From: Chryseobacterium piperi
GTDB taxonomy: Bacteria; Bacteroidota; Bacteroidia; Flavobacteriales; Weeksellaceae
DNA length: 64,000 bases
Assembly (NCBI RefSeq): GCF_002285635.2
Contig: NZ_CP023049.2
Location: 3,038,001-3,102,000, forward strand
Reading direction: 5' to 3'
The notes under the pieces are model-generated. The model saw only the letters and a program-made list of their open reading frames with translations, did not search any database and was not told the DNA's origin. Position numbers and translations under genes: made by a program. Shown here one piece after another: positions 1-8,534 of the stretch. The number at the start of each line of letters is the position of its first letter. Positions within the stretch are counted from its first letter, which is position 1.

Positions 1-1
1 T

Positions 2-193
2 GTAGCCGATTGGTATGAATGTGTGAAAGTTTTTGCCAAATATGGATGGGATTGGGGCGGAAACTGGAAGACATTTAAAGACCTTCCCCATTTTGAAAAA
101 AAGAACATTCCAACCCAAAAAGGTCTTATAAAAACCACTTGGAGAACATTAGCCAAAATGCCCAGAGACAGGAACGGATACATTATATTTTAA
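2..193 (+). CDS. M15-family peptidoglycan peptidase, C-terminal end (partial)
   Basis: Frame 2 is open from the left edge to TAA at 191-193 and encodes the last 63 residues of a protein. The segment GWDWGGNWKTFKDLPHFE (residues 15-32 of the visible part) matches the conserved C-terminal zinc-ligand region of M15 D-Ala-D-Ala carboxypeptidase / L-Ala-D-Glu endopeptidases, in which the Asp-Leu-Pro-His-Phe-Glu histidine binds zinc. Such enzymes cut peptidoglycan stem peptides and are common as phage endolysins and in tail-like modules. It lies just upstream of fibre-like and toxin genes, which would fit a particle or lysis module continuing to the left, but only the tail of the gene is visible. 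The family call is fairly safe. A phage origin is inference. Confidence 0.75.
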   Translation, partial: VADWYECVKVFAKYGWDWGGNWKTFKDLPHFEKKNIPTQKGLIKTTWRTLAKMPRDRNGYIIF

Positions 194-222
194 TTCTCCA
201 TTGTTTGAAAATAATTAAAATA

Positions 223-256
223 CGACAAGTTCTGTCGCTTCCTCAGCCTACCTTTG
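223..256 (+). promoter_or_regulatory. Palindromic operator plus -7 box ahead of the phospholipase gene
   Basis: The perfect palindrome CGACAAGTTCTGTCG (223-237) is followed after exactly 11 nt by TACCTTTG (249-256), which fits the Bacteroidota -7 consensus TAnnTTTG. The same layout with the same spacing occurs at 1570-1603 and 23519-23552. The palindrome sits where a -33 element would be, so a dimeric regulator bound there would control transcription directly. The transcript would start near 262. It would include a possible 17-codon leader ORF (ATG 292, stop 343-345) before the phospholipase start at 364. Confidence 0.6.
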
Positions 257-363
257 CTTTAGAAGAAAACCCTAAGAATGATGAAATATTTATGACAAAA
301 ACATTGTTTCTATTTCAGGATTGTATGTATCCTTTTAATGATTAATTAATAAAAAAACATCCT

Positions 364-1401
364 ATGAAAAAGACAACCATTCTTTCTTTAGACGGAGGCG
401 GAATAAGAGGTATCATCACCTGTATTATTTTACGCTACATAGAAGAGCAGCTCCAATATTATGATAAACCAAGCGCAAAACTTGGAGATTATTTTGATTT
501 GGTTGCGGGAAGCAGTACAGGAGGATTAATCGCATCAATTATTCTTTGTCCTGATGAACACCGAAAAGCAAAATACTCTATTCAAAAAGGATTAGAATTA
601 TATGCTGAAAAAGGTGGTGACATATTCCAGGTTTCTTTTTGGGAGAAACTGGTCAATCCATTTGGATTATTGAATGAAAAGATTTCACAGGAAGCCCTTC
701 AAAAAAATCTGAATGATTTTTTTGGACATCTTGAACTTAAAGAATTAATAAAACCATGTTTAATTACGAGCTATGATATAGAAAATAGAAGAGCGAAACT
801 TTTCAACTCTTGGGAAGCAAGCTTAAGTACAGATAATTTTTATGTAAAGGATGTTTGCCGGGCAACATCTGCAGCACCTACTTATTTTAGCCCTGTTCAG
901 ATCAAGTCAATGTATGGACAGCTATTCAGCCTTATAGATGGCGGTATGTTTGCAAACAACCCTGCTCTCTGTGCTTACGCAGAAGCCAGAAAAATTCCTT
1001 TTGCCGAAGTTTTGAAAAATCATCAAAAAGCCAATCATCCGATAGTGAACGATATGATTATAGTATCTATTGGAACAGGAATCGAATCCCGTAGCTATTC
1101 GTTTAAAAAACTACAGAAAGCAGGAAAGATTGGCTGGGTGGGGCCAATTATCGATATTCTTATGTCTGCTAATGCAGAAACTGTAGACTATCAACTGTCT
1201 CAAATGTTCCAGACTTTAGGGCAAAGAAATCAGAAAAATTACTTTCGCATCAACCCGTCTTTGAAAAATGCGTCGACTGCGATGGATAACGTCAGACGTT
1301 CCAATATTGAAAACCTGATACAGGCAGGATTAAGTTATATAGATGATAACAGAGAGATGTTGAACCAAATTGTTCAAAAGCTAATCAGAAACAAAATATA
1401 A
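364..1401 (+). CDS. Patatin-like phospholipase
   Basis: This 345-residue protein has all landmarks of a patatin-type lipid acyl hydrolase: the oxyanion-hole loop DGGGIRG (residues 10-16), the nucleophile elbow GSSTG (49-53, Ser51 nucleophile) and the dyad Asp in DGG (192-194). Patatins cleave acyl chains from membrane phospholipids. No signal peptide or membrane segment is seen, so it would act in the cytosol or be delivered elsewhere. It resembles the compact bacterial patatins that also serve as CBASS effectors, but no nucleotidyltransferase lies beside it. It is the first gene after the palindromic promoter at 223-256. Position next to fibre and toxin genes suggests it could be an effector or lysis factor of that island, which is inference. 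Confidence 0.85.
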   Translation: MKKTTILSLDGGGIRGIITCIILRYIEEQLQYYDKPSAKLGDYFDLVAGSSTGGLIASIILCPDEHRKAKYSIQKGLELYAEKGGDIFQVSFWEKLVNPFGLLNEKISQEALQKNLNDFFGHLELKELIKPCLITSYDIENRRAKLFNSWEASLSTDNFYVKDVCRATSAAPTYFSPVQIKSMYGQLFSLIDGGMFANNPALCAYAEARKIPFAEVLKNHQKANHPIVNDMIIVSIGTGIESRSYSFKKLQKAGKIGWVGPIIDILMSANAETVDYQLSQMFQTLGQRNQKNYFRINPSLKNASTAMDNVRRSNIENLIQAGLSYIDDNREMLNQIVQKLIRNKI

Positions 1402-1569
1402 TCTATTTAGCTTATAATTAACCAATATAAGGTAAAAAGCTTATATCAATGATTTCTTTTTAGAAAAAATATTATGCATCTGGCTTCTCGTCTATCAAAA
1501 TTATCCTCAGTCTATTATATGAGAATCCCTTTTAAATGAAGAAAAATAAATATAATAAGAATTATAACA

Positions 1570-1603
1570 CGACGAGTTTTGACGCCCCTCTCTTGTACTT
1601 TTG
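1570..1603 (+). promoter_or_regulatory. Second palindromic operator plus -7 box
   Basis: CGACGAGTTTTGACG (1570-1584) is an imperfect version of the palindrome at 223 and 23519. Eleven nucleotides later comes TACTTTTG (1596-1603), a match to TAnnTTTG. It is the only good promoter seen between the phospholipase gene and the fibre-like genes, so it probably drives the small acidic ORF at 1717 and possibly the genes after it. Confidence 0.55.
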
Positions 1604-1716
1604 AAATATAAACAACAACACAAAAACAATCTTTAAAAGCTTTTAAAAAACTATTGAATTCAACATTCTCAAATGCTGGACAGCCAGAAATATGTTCACA
1701 TTTTAAAACACCAAAT

Positions 1717-1887
1717 ATGGAAACACCAAATCACAACCCAGATATAATCTTCGATAAAGAGCCCTACACCATTGAGTGGAGTGACATCGAAAACGTAGAG
1801 ATCGATTATGAAAATTATCTCAAAGACATTGAACTCTTTTTTAAAGAGGATTTTCAAAATGATATTCTTGAAGAAGACATGTACTAA
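1717..1887 (+). CDS. Small acidic protein of unknown function
   Basis: This is a 56-residue ORF if the ATG at 1717 is used; an in-frame TTG at 1654 would give 77 residues. I do not recognise it. The C-terminal two thirds is strongly acidic, rich in Asp, Glu, Tyr and Phe (for example EIDYENYLKDIELFF), with no signal peptide, cysteine pair or membrane segment. It follows the palindromic promoter at 1570-1603 by about 110 nt and precedes a long inverted repeat. An acidic small protein in a toxin-bearing island could be an inhibitor or adaptor, but nothing in the sequence proves that. That it is translated at all is moderately likely. Confidence 0.45.
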   Translation: METPNHNPDIIFDKEPYTIEWSDIENVEIDYENYLKDIELFFKEDFQNDILEEDMY

Positions 1888-1911
1888 TAATTAAATAACC
1901 CCATATAAATC

Positions 1912-2025
1912 AAGTTCCGCTGTTATCCGGTACCACCTTCTCATTTACCAATCTACCAAACACAGTTATTATAATCTCGTTAGTCCCTGAGCTTACTACT
2001 CAATGATATCGGATAACCGGAACTT
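1912..2025. repeat. Long-range inverted repeat between small ORF and fibre-like gene
   Basis: Arm one (1912-1929) reads AAGTTCCGCTGTTATCCG and arm two (2010-2025) is the reverse complement of AAGTTCCGGTTATCCG, so about 16 bp pair with one bulge and one mismatch around an 80-nt loop. The arms are more G+C rich than their surroundings. There is no T-run directly after the second arm, so a simple terminator is unlikely. A structured leader RNA or a mobile inverted-repeat element is possible. The rest of the 1888-2171 gap shows no clear gene beyond a 14-codon ORF beginning near 2118. Confidence 0.5.
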
Positions 2026-2171
2026 TTAATTAATACCAAAAGACCAGAAATGAAATGAATTAAAAATCAGAAATTAATGTGAACCCAACCGTAATCACTC
2101 AAAAAAAGTACAACAAAATGAAGCAGTATAACAAAAAGAAGTTTCAAATATTAATCTTTTAAACAAATTTG

Positions 2172-2993
2172 ATGAAAACAAAACAAGAACTCAAACAGTA
2201 TTTTAAAAATGGGGACATTCCCAATCAGGAACAGTTTTGGGCATGGCAGGACTCGTATTGGCATAAAGATGACAAGATCTTTATAGAGCATGTTGAAGGC
2301 TTAAAAACAACATTAAACAACAAATTAAATAAGCCTTCCGGAACAGGCTTTTATTTTCTCAGTCAGAACGGAGACATCAGTAATTTTCAAAAAATAGATA
2401 TCCAATCTTATTATCTTTTATATTGGAACGGTTCCAACTTCGCCAAAAGTAATATTTATTACAACAATGATAAAATAGGGATAGGAACCAACACAATTCT
2501 TACTGAAGCATTAGAGGTCAATGGAAACATTAAGACCACTGGGCTAATTGCAACCGGGCTATCTAATGAACAAGGAAACAGTGACTTCAATAAAAACATT
2601 ATTGCCAAAGCTGATGGAACTTTGGCCTGGGAAGATAAAACTATAGGCAGATTACCGTTTTACTCCCCTCGCGAACAAGCTACCGGAGAAAAGTGGATCG
2701 ATAACAAACCTATTTATAGAACGACAGTCTCCTTCGACAGAATACCTTCTAATGGAGAGATTAATCTTTTAAAGAATTTCAGTGATAATATTGAAACAAT
2801 CGTTTCCAATCAAATGTTTACCAAATGGTTAGCTAGAGACATTAAATTCGCTGGCAATCAATGGCAAGGGCAAGTGTTCATTACCGTTCAACCCGATATC
2901 GTAAAAATCAAGGATGTAAGAACAACAGATTATGACTACTCCCTTATTGATTCATTCATCCTTACTCTTGAGTACACAAAGAAAACAGACTAG
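2172..2993 (+). CDS. Phage tail-fibre-like protein with GDIPNQEQFWAW N-terminus
   Basis: This is a 273-residue protein using ATG at 2172; an in-frame TTG lies one codon upstream. The N-terminus has the block NGDIPNQEQFWAWQDSYWHK (residues 13-32), which I know from memory as a recurring head of Bacteroidota fibre-like and structural proteins. The middle is a Gly/Asn-rich repetitive stretch with an IGIGTN...ALEVNGNI motif typical of trimeric tail-fibre shafts. The C-terminus looks like a beta-rich knob. It would be an adhesin or receptor-binding fibre, or the attachment part of a particle. It stands 16 nt before the 1231-residue gene and is probably in the same transcript. Fibre assignment is by composition and motif, not by search. 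Confidence 0.55.
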   Translation: MKTKQELKQYFKNGDIPNQEQFWAWQDSYWHKDDKIFIEHVEGLKTTLNNKLNKPSGTGFYFLSQNGDISNFQKIDIQSYYLLYWNGSNFAKSNIYYNNDKIGIGTNTILTEALEVNGNIKTTGLIATGLSNEQGNSDFNKNIIAKADGTLAWEDKTIGRLPFYSPREQATGEKWIDNKPIYRTTVSFDRIPSNGEINLLKNFSDNIETIVSNQMFTKWLARDIKFAGNQWQGQVFITVQPDIVKIKDVRTTDYDYSLIDSFILTLEYTKKTD

Positions 2994-3009
2994 TAAATAC
3001 AAGCACACA

Positions 3010-6000
3010 ATGGCAACAAATAATAAAAGTAATGATGCACAAACTCTTTTCAGGTTTGTAAGCATCAGAAATCCACAGTTAACAGAAACTAAAAAAGAAA
3101 ACCTGGGCTTTATCCACAGACCCAGTAACATCAAAGGTTACTTTGATGATAAGATTAATCCCAATGATACAGCATTAGCAAAATTCCAAACCCTTGAAAG
3201 AGCTTCTAAAGGATTCAATTCAACAGAATACCAAAGTGAGTTACAGATTGAAGCCGGAAATTTATCTGAAGCCCTTAAGCTAGGCCGTAAAATAGCCAAG
3301 AAGCAAAAGCTTTCTTCCAGTGATGAAAATATGGCTAAAACGTTATACAACAATAGTGATATCAAAGCCAAACTTAAAGAAATCTGGGATAATTTAATCT
3401 ATCAAACAGTTACAGAAAATAATTTTTACGTAAAAGAAGCCTTAGTTCATATTCTAAAAGCACTTCATTTCGGATATGCCTGTGATTCAGCTGTAACACC
3501 AGAATTGGCAAAAATCAATGGAACCGATTTAAAAGCTAAAGCATTAGAAGCCAGAATTGTTCTACCGATGAGATTTTTTGGTGATGGATATGAAGGAGAA
3601 AACCCAACGATAACAAGTGGTAATGCCTTTCAAGTTAATGTATCAAAAATTGGAGATGGTGTCATTAACGGTTCGGGCCTTTCCTCATCTACGCAGGAAC
3701 AGCTAAAAGCCGAAGGGAAAAGAATCTCCGAACTATCCAACCTTTATTTTGAGAAAGGGGCTTTAGAGAAATTAAAAACAGAATTAGAAAAAATTCAAAG
3801 TTTTTATATTAAAGCTAAAAACAAAGCGTATGAATCCGCTTATGCAGCTTATATGGCTGAACATGGACAAAAAATCAGTGACTATAATATCAAATTAGCT
3901 GAAATCAGATCTCAGATCAAAGAAGGCATGACCCCTGAAGAGATTGAAAAATTATATGCAGGATTAAAAGAGCTGGATGTTCCACCTTTTACTTTTACCT
4001 ATAAAAATGAATTGAATTTTGAAGATTTTAAGGCAAAGCTTTCACTAGATTCACTCAAACTATTTGTTACGATTTTTACCCACTTAGAAAGTGGAGAAAT
4101 GCCGGCAGAAGGACTTGATTTTTCTTCCATAACTGTAATTTCAGACAGAAAATTACAAGTAGGCCGTGTAACGGTTGAAATGACTGAAGAATATGATACC
4201 TACCCTGAGCTTTTTGATCGCTTGGATGATGAAAGCTTATCAAATACAAAAGAATTATTTAAAAAATCGCCTCTACAGGAGCAGGTTTATCTTAATCTGG
4301 GAAATGTCCTGGTTCCGGTTAGCAATTCCTCAAACAGGCTTTCTCAGGTTATTTCAAGGACGTATTATCTTATAGCGAATTACAATCCTTTGCACTCCAG
4401 AACTCCAGCCTCTTTCACTTTTTATTACCAGGCAGAAAGTAATTCCTGGGGGTTAGGAACTGCAAAAATAACGGCTACTACAGATTTTGGAAGTTTTGAA
4501 GAAACATTCTCAAATATCAATATTGTAGATAATAAAATAACCTTGCCTCCATTTTTAGTGGATAAGTTTGGAAAATCAATCAAATATCTTAGAATCCAAA
4601 TTTACTTTAACAATGGTCAGGAGGCTACTTTAACACTTTCAGATGTAGTCATTAACCAATCATATACTGGTATTTTATATACTGAAAAAACCGCAGATGA
4701 ACCTCAAGATCCGGAGGAAACCAGCTCAGCGCCTCAATCCGGAACGTTTTATCCTAAACATTTCGGTGTAAAAAGACTAGGTATTGCCGATTATCTTAAG
4801 GTGGTACAGAGCACCCATGCCTATGTTCCGGGAGAGGTTACTCATATTGAGAATGTAATGGCCAAAGAGTTTAAGCAGAAGTCTACAAGAAGATTAAGAA
4901 GAAGTGAAATACAAACCACGACCTCAAAATCTACAGAAAGAGAAAACCTAAGCGATACAACAACAACGACCAGAAATGATATGCAGTCTGAGACAGCCAA
5001 TGTTATTCAGCAGTCAATCAGTACAGAGGCTCATTTCAGATATGGAGGAATGGGGAAACCCTTCGAGGTAGGAGGAAGCTTTGCATCCAACAATGCCAGA
5101 GAAAACAGCACCCGACAAGCTGTAGCCAAATCTCAGGAAATTACTGAAAAAGCTACAGAAAGAATTCTCACAAAGGTTGCGGAGGAAAGAATTGACAAGA
5201 TTATCGAAGAATTTGAAGAAAATAATGCACACGGTTTTGATAATAGAGATGGAGATAAGCATGTAGTAGGGATTTACAGATGGGTTGATAAGAAAATGAA
5301 AAACCAGATCTACAATTATGGAAAACGAAGCATGTTCGAATTCATGATCCCGGAGCCGGCAAAATTACACACGCTAGCAACAGCTGCCTCTGTAACAGAA
5401 ACCTTAACAGCACCAATCGATCCAAGGAATGCTCCCCAGCCAAGAACAATGAAATCTCCGAAGGAGGCTACAATGGAACAACTCCAATACTGGGCAGGTA
5501 TATACAATATAAAACTGACGGAGCTTCCTGAGGTTACTAAAAAAGTCTCCATCGGACTGCAATGGATAAAATTGAATGGAGACAACGGATATAAGCAGCT
5601 TGCTTTGGGAATTCCAGACAATTACCAGGCCAGCCATGTAAAAATGTGGTATGGTTTTGAAAGAAACAGAGCAGGAACAAGCACCTTATACACAAGTAAT
5701 TTTAATGGAGGTATGGCTCCTTTTTCTACAAGAAACAGATCTATAGACGGTATTGCAGAATTTAGTCCGCAGAACGTTACCGGCTCTTACAATTTCGTGT
5801 ATCAGGGATCCAACATAGATTCTGTCAATTTTAGTTTTGAAATTACCTGTAAACTTTCAGATGCTTTTATGGAGGTATGGAAGCAGGAAAACTTTGACGC
5901 TATTATAAAAGCTTATGAAGAAGCTTATGCCTTATTTCTTGAAAAGCAAAAAGAATTTGAGGAAAAAGCAAAAGAACAGGAAGAGCAAAACAAAGAAAAG

Positions 6001-6705
6001 CTTTCCAACTTTTACCGTGATATGGAAAGGGTTGTTCTTAAGCATAACTGTATTGCATTTTTACTTCAAGATTATTCTGCATTAGGGAAAAATCTTACCA
6101 ACAATGGAAAAACCATGCAAGATTTCAGCATCATTCTGGATGGTAGTCTTGATCAGTATACTGCATTAGCCAAATTTATAGAGCAGGCATTTGAATGGAG
6201 TATTATGGATTATACCTTCTATCCTTATTATTGGGCTAATCGTAATGAATGGCAGAAAATGTATTTGTCCGAGAGCGCAGACCCATTATTCAGAAGTTTC
6301 TTACAGGCAGGTATGGCTAGGGTCATTGTAACCGTAAACCCTGGGTTTGAAGATGCTGTACAGTTTTTCCTTTCAACCGGAAGAATCTGGAACGGTGGCG
6401 AAGTTCCTGTAATCGGAGACCCTATGTATATGAGTATCGTTGATGAAATGCGCGAACCCGTTGGATTAAAACAGGGCAAAGCCTGGATTACCACTTTACC
6501 TACCTCTCTTAATATCCTTCAAGAAGGTTCCGCAGGCTTACAAACCCTCACAGCATTGCCATTTACTGAAGAAAATCCGGAGGAGTTTGAAGTTCCATCC
6601 GATGTTGTAACAGAAGACGTCCATTTTAAAAAGAACAATAACCTACTTGGAGTTCAGGGACCTGGCACATCTTCGGAAAAAATCATCTCAGGAGACTGGG
6701 AATAA
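3010..6705 (+). CDS. Very large uncharacterised protein (1231 aa), candidate structural or pore/carrier component
   Basis: The ATG at 3010 (MATNNKSNDAQ) is preferred to an upstream in-frame start at 2932 that would overlap the preceding gene by 62 nt. No signal peptide is present. Visible parts in order are: a conserved-looking head FRFVSIRNPQL; a Lys/Glu-rich coiled coil (about residues 230-317); a beta-rich segment; a Thr/Ser/Arg-rich stretch (about 630-660); a block HGFDN...HVVGIYRWVDK...YNYGKRSMFEF..PEPA (about 740-784); a second coiled coil (about 957-1007); and a C-terminal part ending in LPTSLNILQEGSAGLQ. From memory the YNYGKR..FEF..PEPA block recurs in large uncharacterised bacterial proteins, so this is probably a family without assigned function. 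It lies between two fibre-like genes and upstream of a toxin gene. Confidence 0.6.
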   Translation: MATNNKSNDAQTLFRFVSIRNPQLTETKKENLGFIHRPSNIKGYFDDKINPNDTALAKFQTLERASKGFNSTEYQSELQIEAGNLSEALKLGRKIAKKQKLSSSDENMAKTLYNNSDIKAKLKEIWDNLIYQTVTENNFYVKEALVHILKALHFGYACDSAVTPELAKINGTDLKAKALEARIVLPMRFFGDGYEGENPTITSGNAFQVNVSKIGDGVINGSGLSSSTQEQLKAEGKRISELSNLYFEKGALEKLKTELEKIQSFYIKAKNKAYESAYAAYMAEHGQKISDYNIKLAEIRSQIKEGMTPEEIEKLYAGLKELDVPPFTFTYKNELNFEDFKAKLSLDSLKLFVTIFTHLESGEMPAEGLDFSSITVISDRKLQVGRVTVEMTEEYDTYPELFDRLDDESLSNTKELFKKSPLQEQVYLNLGNVLVPVSNSSNRLSQVISRTYYLIANYNPLHSRTPASFTFYYQAESNSWGLGTAKITATTDFGSFEETFSNINIVDNKITLPPFLVDKFGKSIKYLRIQIYFNNGQEATLTLSDVVINQSYTGILYTEKTADEPQDPEETSSAPQSGTFYPKHFGVKRLGIADYLKVVQSTHAYVPGEVTHIENVMAKEFKQKSTRRLRRSEIQTTTSKSTERENLSDTTTTTRNDMQSETANVIQQSISTEAHFRYGGMGKPFEVGGSFASNNARENSTRQAVAKSQEITEKATERILTKVAEERIDKIIEEFEENNAHGFDNRDGDKHVVGIYRWVDKKMKNQIYNYGKRSMFEFMIPEPAKLHTLATAASVTETLTAPIDPRNAPQPRTMKSPKEATMEQLQYWAGIYNIKLTELPEVTKKVSIGLQWIKLNGDNGYKQLALGIPDNYQASHVKMWYGFERNRAGTSTLYTSNFNGGMAPFSTRNRSIDGIAEFSPQNVTGSYNFVYQGSNIDSVNFSFEITCKLSDAFMEVWKQENFDAIIKAYEEAYALFLEKQKEFEEKAKEQEEQNKEKLSNFYRDMERVVLKHNCIAFLLQDYSALGKNLTNNGKTMQDFSIILDGSLDQYTALAKFIEQAFEWSIMDYTFYPYYWANRNEWQKMYLSESADPLFRSFLQAGMARVIVTVNPGFEDAVQFFLSTGRIWNGGEVPVIGDPMYMSIVDEMREPVGLKQGKAWITTLPTSLNILQEGSAGLQTLTALPFTEENPEEFEVPSDVVTEDVHFKKNNNLLGVQGPGTSSEKIISGDWE

Positions 6706-6749
6706 TATCTAACTATATAAGCTTGAGATCGTTTTAAGAGATTATAGAA

Positions 6750-6896
6750 GCTTGAAGCAGGAAGCTAGAGGTTATTATTGGACTGATAATCTCCGAGAGT
6801 TATCCTAAATTTTGATGAAGTTTCCTTAAAAAATCAATAAAATTAGGCATAGCTATTCTTTCGGACCTCAATAACTTCCTTCTTCCAGCCTCAAGC
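6750..6896. repeat. Imperfect inverted repeat (REP-like element)
   Basis: Positions 6750-6776 and 6870-6896 are reverse complements with 21 of 27 positions matching. The 93-nt spacer contains no ORF. The GCTTGAAGCAGGAAGC type of sequence resembles GAAGC-rich interspersed elements that I recall from Chryseobacterium intergenic regions. It fills most of the 277-nt gap between the large gene and the second fibre-like gene. It could cap the upstream transcript or simply be a genomic repeat. Confidence 0.5.
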
Positions 6897-6982
6897 TCCC
6901 CAACTCTCTTATAAAGATTGAAATTTCTTAACCTGAACTCAAGTCAACTATAAATCAACCAAATACTAAAAAATAAACAAAT

Positions 6983-8464
6983 ATGTCCAATATAGGAAAA
7001 ATCATAAGGGTGAATGCATTACCTCCCGAGGGAGAAAGACAAAAAAATGTTATTTACCAGGTAGCTGAACCAGGGTCAACTACTTACAAAGACTATGCTA
7101 TTGATGAAAGCGGAGATATGAAAACTCCAACAGCAGGTGTGCAGCCAGAAGACCTGAAAGATACTCTGGTTAATATTACGGACCCTGATTTATTAACAGC
7201 AGGAATTACCACTCAAAAAGAATACAATATCCATACCGGAGAAAGGCTGAAAAACAAAATAGATCAACCCTCCACAAATGGAAACGTTCAGGATTATCCA
7301 AGTGTTCTAGGATTAGACCAGAATGGAAATACAGCGAAACTTCCGGCAGGAGATTTAGGGAAAAACATTGCCAATTCATCTTTAACATCAATACCAGGTG
7401 CTGGATTGACATTAGGAGCAGACTGGGTAATTAATACTACCGGACTAAACTATTCAATCAAAGGATTAGCAGATGTTTCCAATGATTCATCGTTTAATAT
7501 ATTATTAGCTCAAAACTCTAATGGACGTGTAAGTAGATCTAATGGAAAACAACCTTTTCAGGCTCTTCCGGCATCATTAAATGATAATGAAAAAATTTCA
7601 TGGCGAAACGGAATGCGTTTGTCGACTGAGGTTTACTCGACAGGGCAGCCAAGAATTGATAGCGTTATTCTTCCGTTCGTAGATAACTCTTTAACTTTTA
7701 CCCAGTATATCACTCTGATTGGTTTGAATTTGTTTGTAGACAATCAGACCCCCAATGCCAGTCTTGTTATGAAACGAGTAAAAGATATTAATGGTAATGC
7801 TTTAACAACCCCTGAAGAATATAAGATTAATAATTTCAACGTTCTTCAAAACATGCCTAATATGCTAAACTTTGGGTTAAACTGGAGTACATATCCTCAG
7901 GGATACTACCAATTCTTTTGTACTCATAACTTACTGACCAATCTAAGTAGCCCAGAGCTTTTGGTAAAACAAGGAATTACTTTTACAGCTTTAACTCCTG
8001 TATGGCAAGATTTAGCAGGGGGGGCCAGCGTAGACAGTAGCAATAATATTGTATTAGGAAGTGCCGGCTCTGCACGAACAAATGTTCTGATCGATACTTC
8101 ACAAATGACCAATGGCTTTGTAGTAAAATGTTCTGTTGCAACTAGTGTAGGTTCTAATGGAGCTAACTTCGCGGGGCATACTCGTTTTACCATGAAGGGT
8201 GATGATGGATTAGAGTATGGAGTTACATTAACTGGAAATTTAGATTTTTACCCTAATACAGTAGGGGGATTTACTACCAAAGTGGATGTATTATACATCT
8301 CCTATTATAACGGTTTGCTAACCTTAGCAGCCGAGGTCAATGGAAAGACCAGAGTATTTGCCGTTACCTCTATTCCCTCCACACCTCGATATTTTTATGC
8401 TCTTCGACAAGGTGGTGGAATCGGCTCATTTGTCGCAAAACCAACTGAATTATTATTACTATAA
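6983..8464 (+). CDS. Second fibre-like / beta-rich structural protein
   Basis: This is a 493-residue protein without signal peptide or membrane segment. The first 150 residues are Gly/Asn/Thr/Pro-rich with short repeats (SVLGLDQNGNTAKLPAGDLG), as in phage tail-fibre shafts. The middle contains a possible beta-sandwich (SVILPFVDNSLTFTQYITLIG). The C-terminal 150 residues alternate polar and hydrophobic positions like a jelly-roll or lectin-type domain (TRFTMKGDDGLEYGVTLTG). I do not recognise a named family. Location after the 1231-residue gene and before an intrinsic terminator at 8487-8520 makes it the probable last gene of the structural transcript. A receptor-binding role is inferred from composition. 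Confidence 0.5.
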   Translation: MSNIGKIIRVNALPPEGERQKNVIYQVAEPGSTTYKDYAIDESGDMKTPTAGVQPEDLKDTLVNITDPDLLTAGITTQKEYNIHTGERLKNKIDQPSTNGNVQDYPSVLGLDQNGNTAKLPAGDLGKNIANSSLTSIPGAGLTLGADWVINTTGLNYSIKGLADVSNDSSFNILLAQNSNGRVSRSNGKQPFQALPASLNDNEKISWRNGMRLSTEVYSTGQPRIDSVILPFVDNSLTFTQYITLIGLNLFVDNQTPNASLVMKRVKDINGNALTTPEEYKINNFNVLQNMPNMLNFGLNWSTYPQGYYQFFCTHNLLTNLSSPELLVKQGITFTALTPVWQDLAGGASVDSSNNIVLGSAGSARTNVLIDTSQMTNGFVVKCSVATSVGSNGANFAGHTRFTMKGDDGLEYGVTLTGNLDFYPNTVGGFTTKVDVLYISYYNGLLTLAAEVNGKTRVFAVTSIPSTPRYFYALRQGGGIGSFVAKPTELLLL

Positions 8465-8486
8465 AAATAGTATGAATAACCATTAA

Positions 8487-8520
8487 AAAAGGCAGAGCCT
8501 AAAACTCTGCCTTTTAATTT
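8487..8520 (+). terminator. Rho-independent terminator directly before the toxin gene
   Basis: An 11-bp perfect stem, AAAAGGCAGAG (8487-8497) and CTCTGCCTTTT (8505-8515), with a 7-nt loop is followed by AATTTTT. It ends 15-20 nt before the toxin ATG at 8535, leaving almost no room for a separate promoter. Confidence 0.85.
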
Positions 8521-8534
8521 TTAAAATTATTAAA

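Noticed and set aside
139..345. 68-aa ORF across the first promoter
   Set aside because: It overlaps the peptidase end in another frame and runs through the palindromic promoter; composition is not protein-like. Only the 17-codon end is kept as a possible leader.
364..1401. Patatin as effector of a CBASS anti-phage system
   Set aside because: No CD-NTase, cap2/cap3 or HORMA/TRIP13 gene lies within the visible flank; the call stays at phospholipase.
2932..3009. Longer start for the 1231-aa protein (1257 residues)
   Set aside because: It would overlap the fibre gene by 62 nt and adds a low-quality leader; the ATG at 3010 gives a normal spacing.
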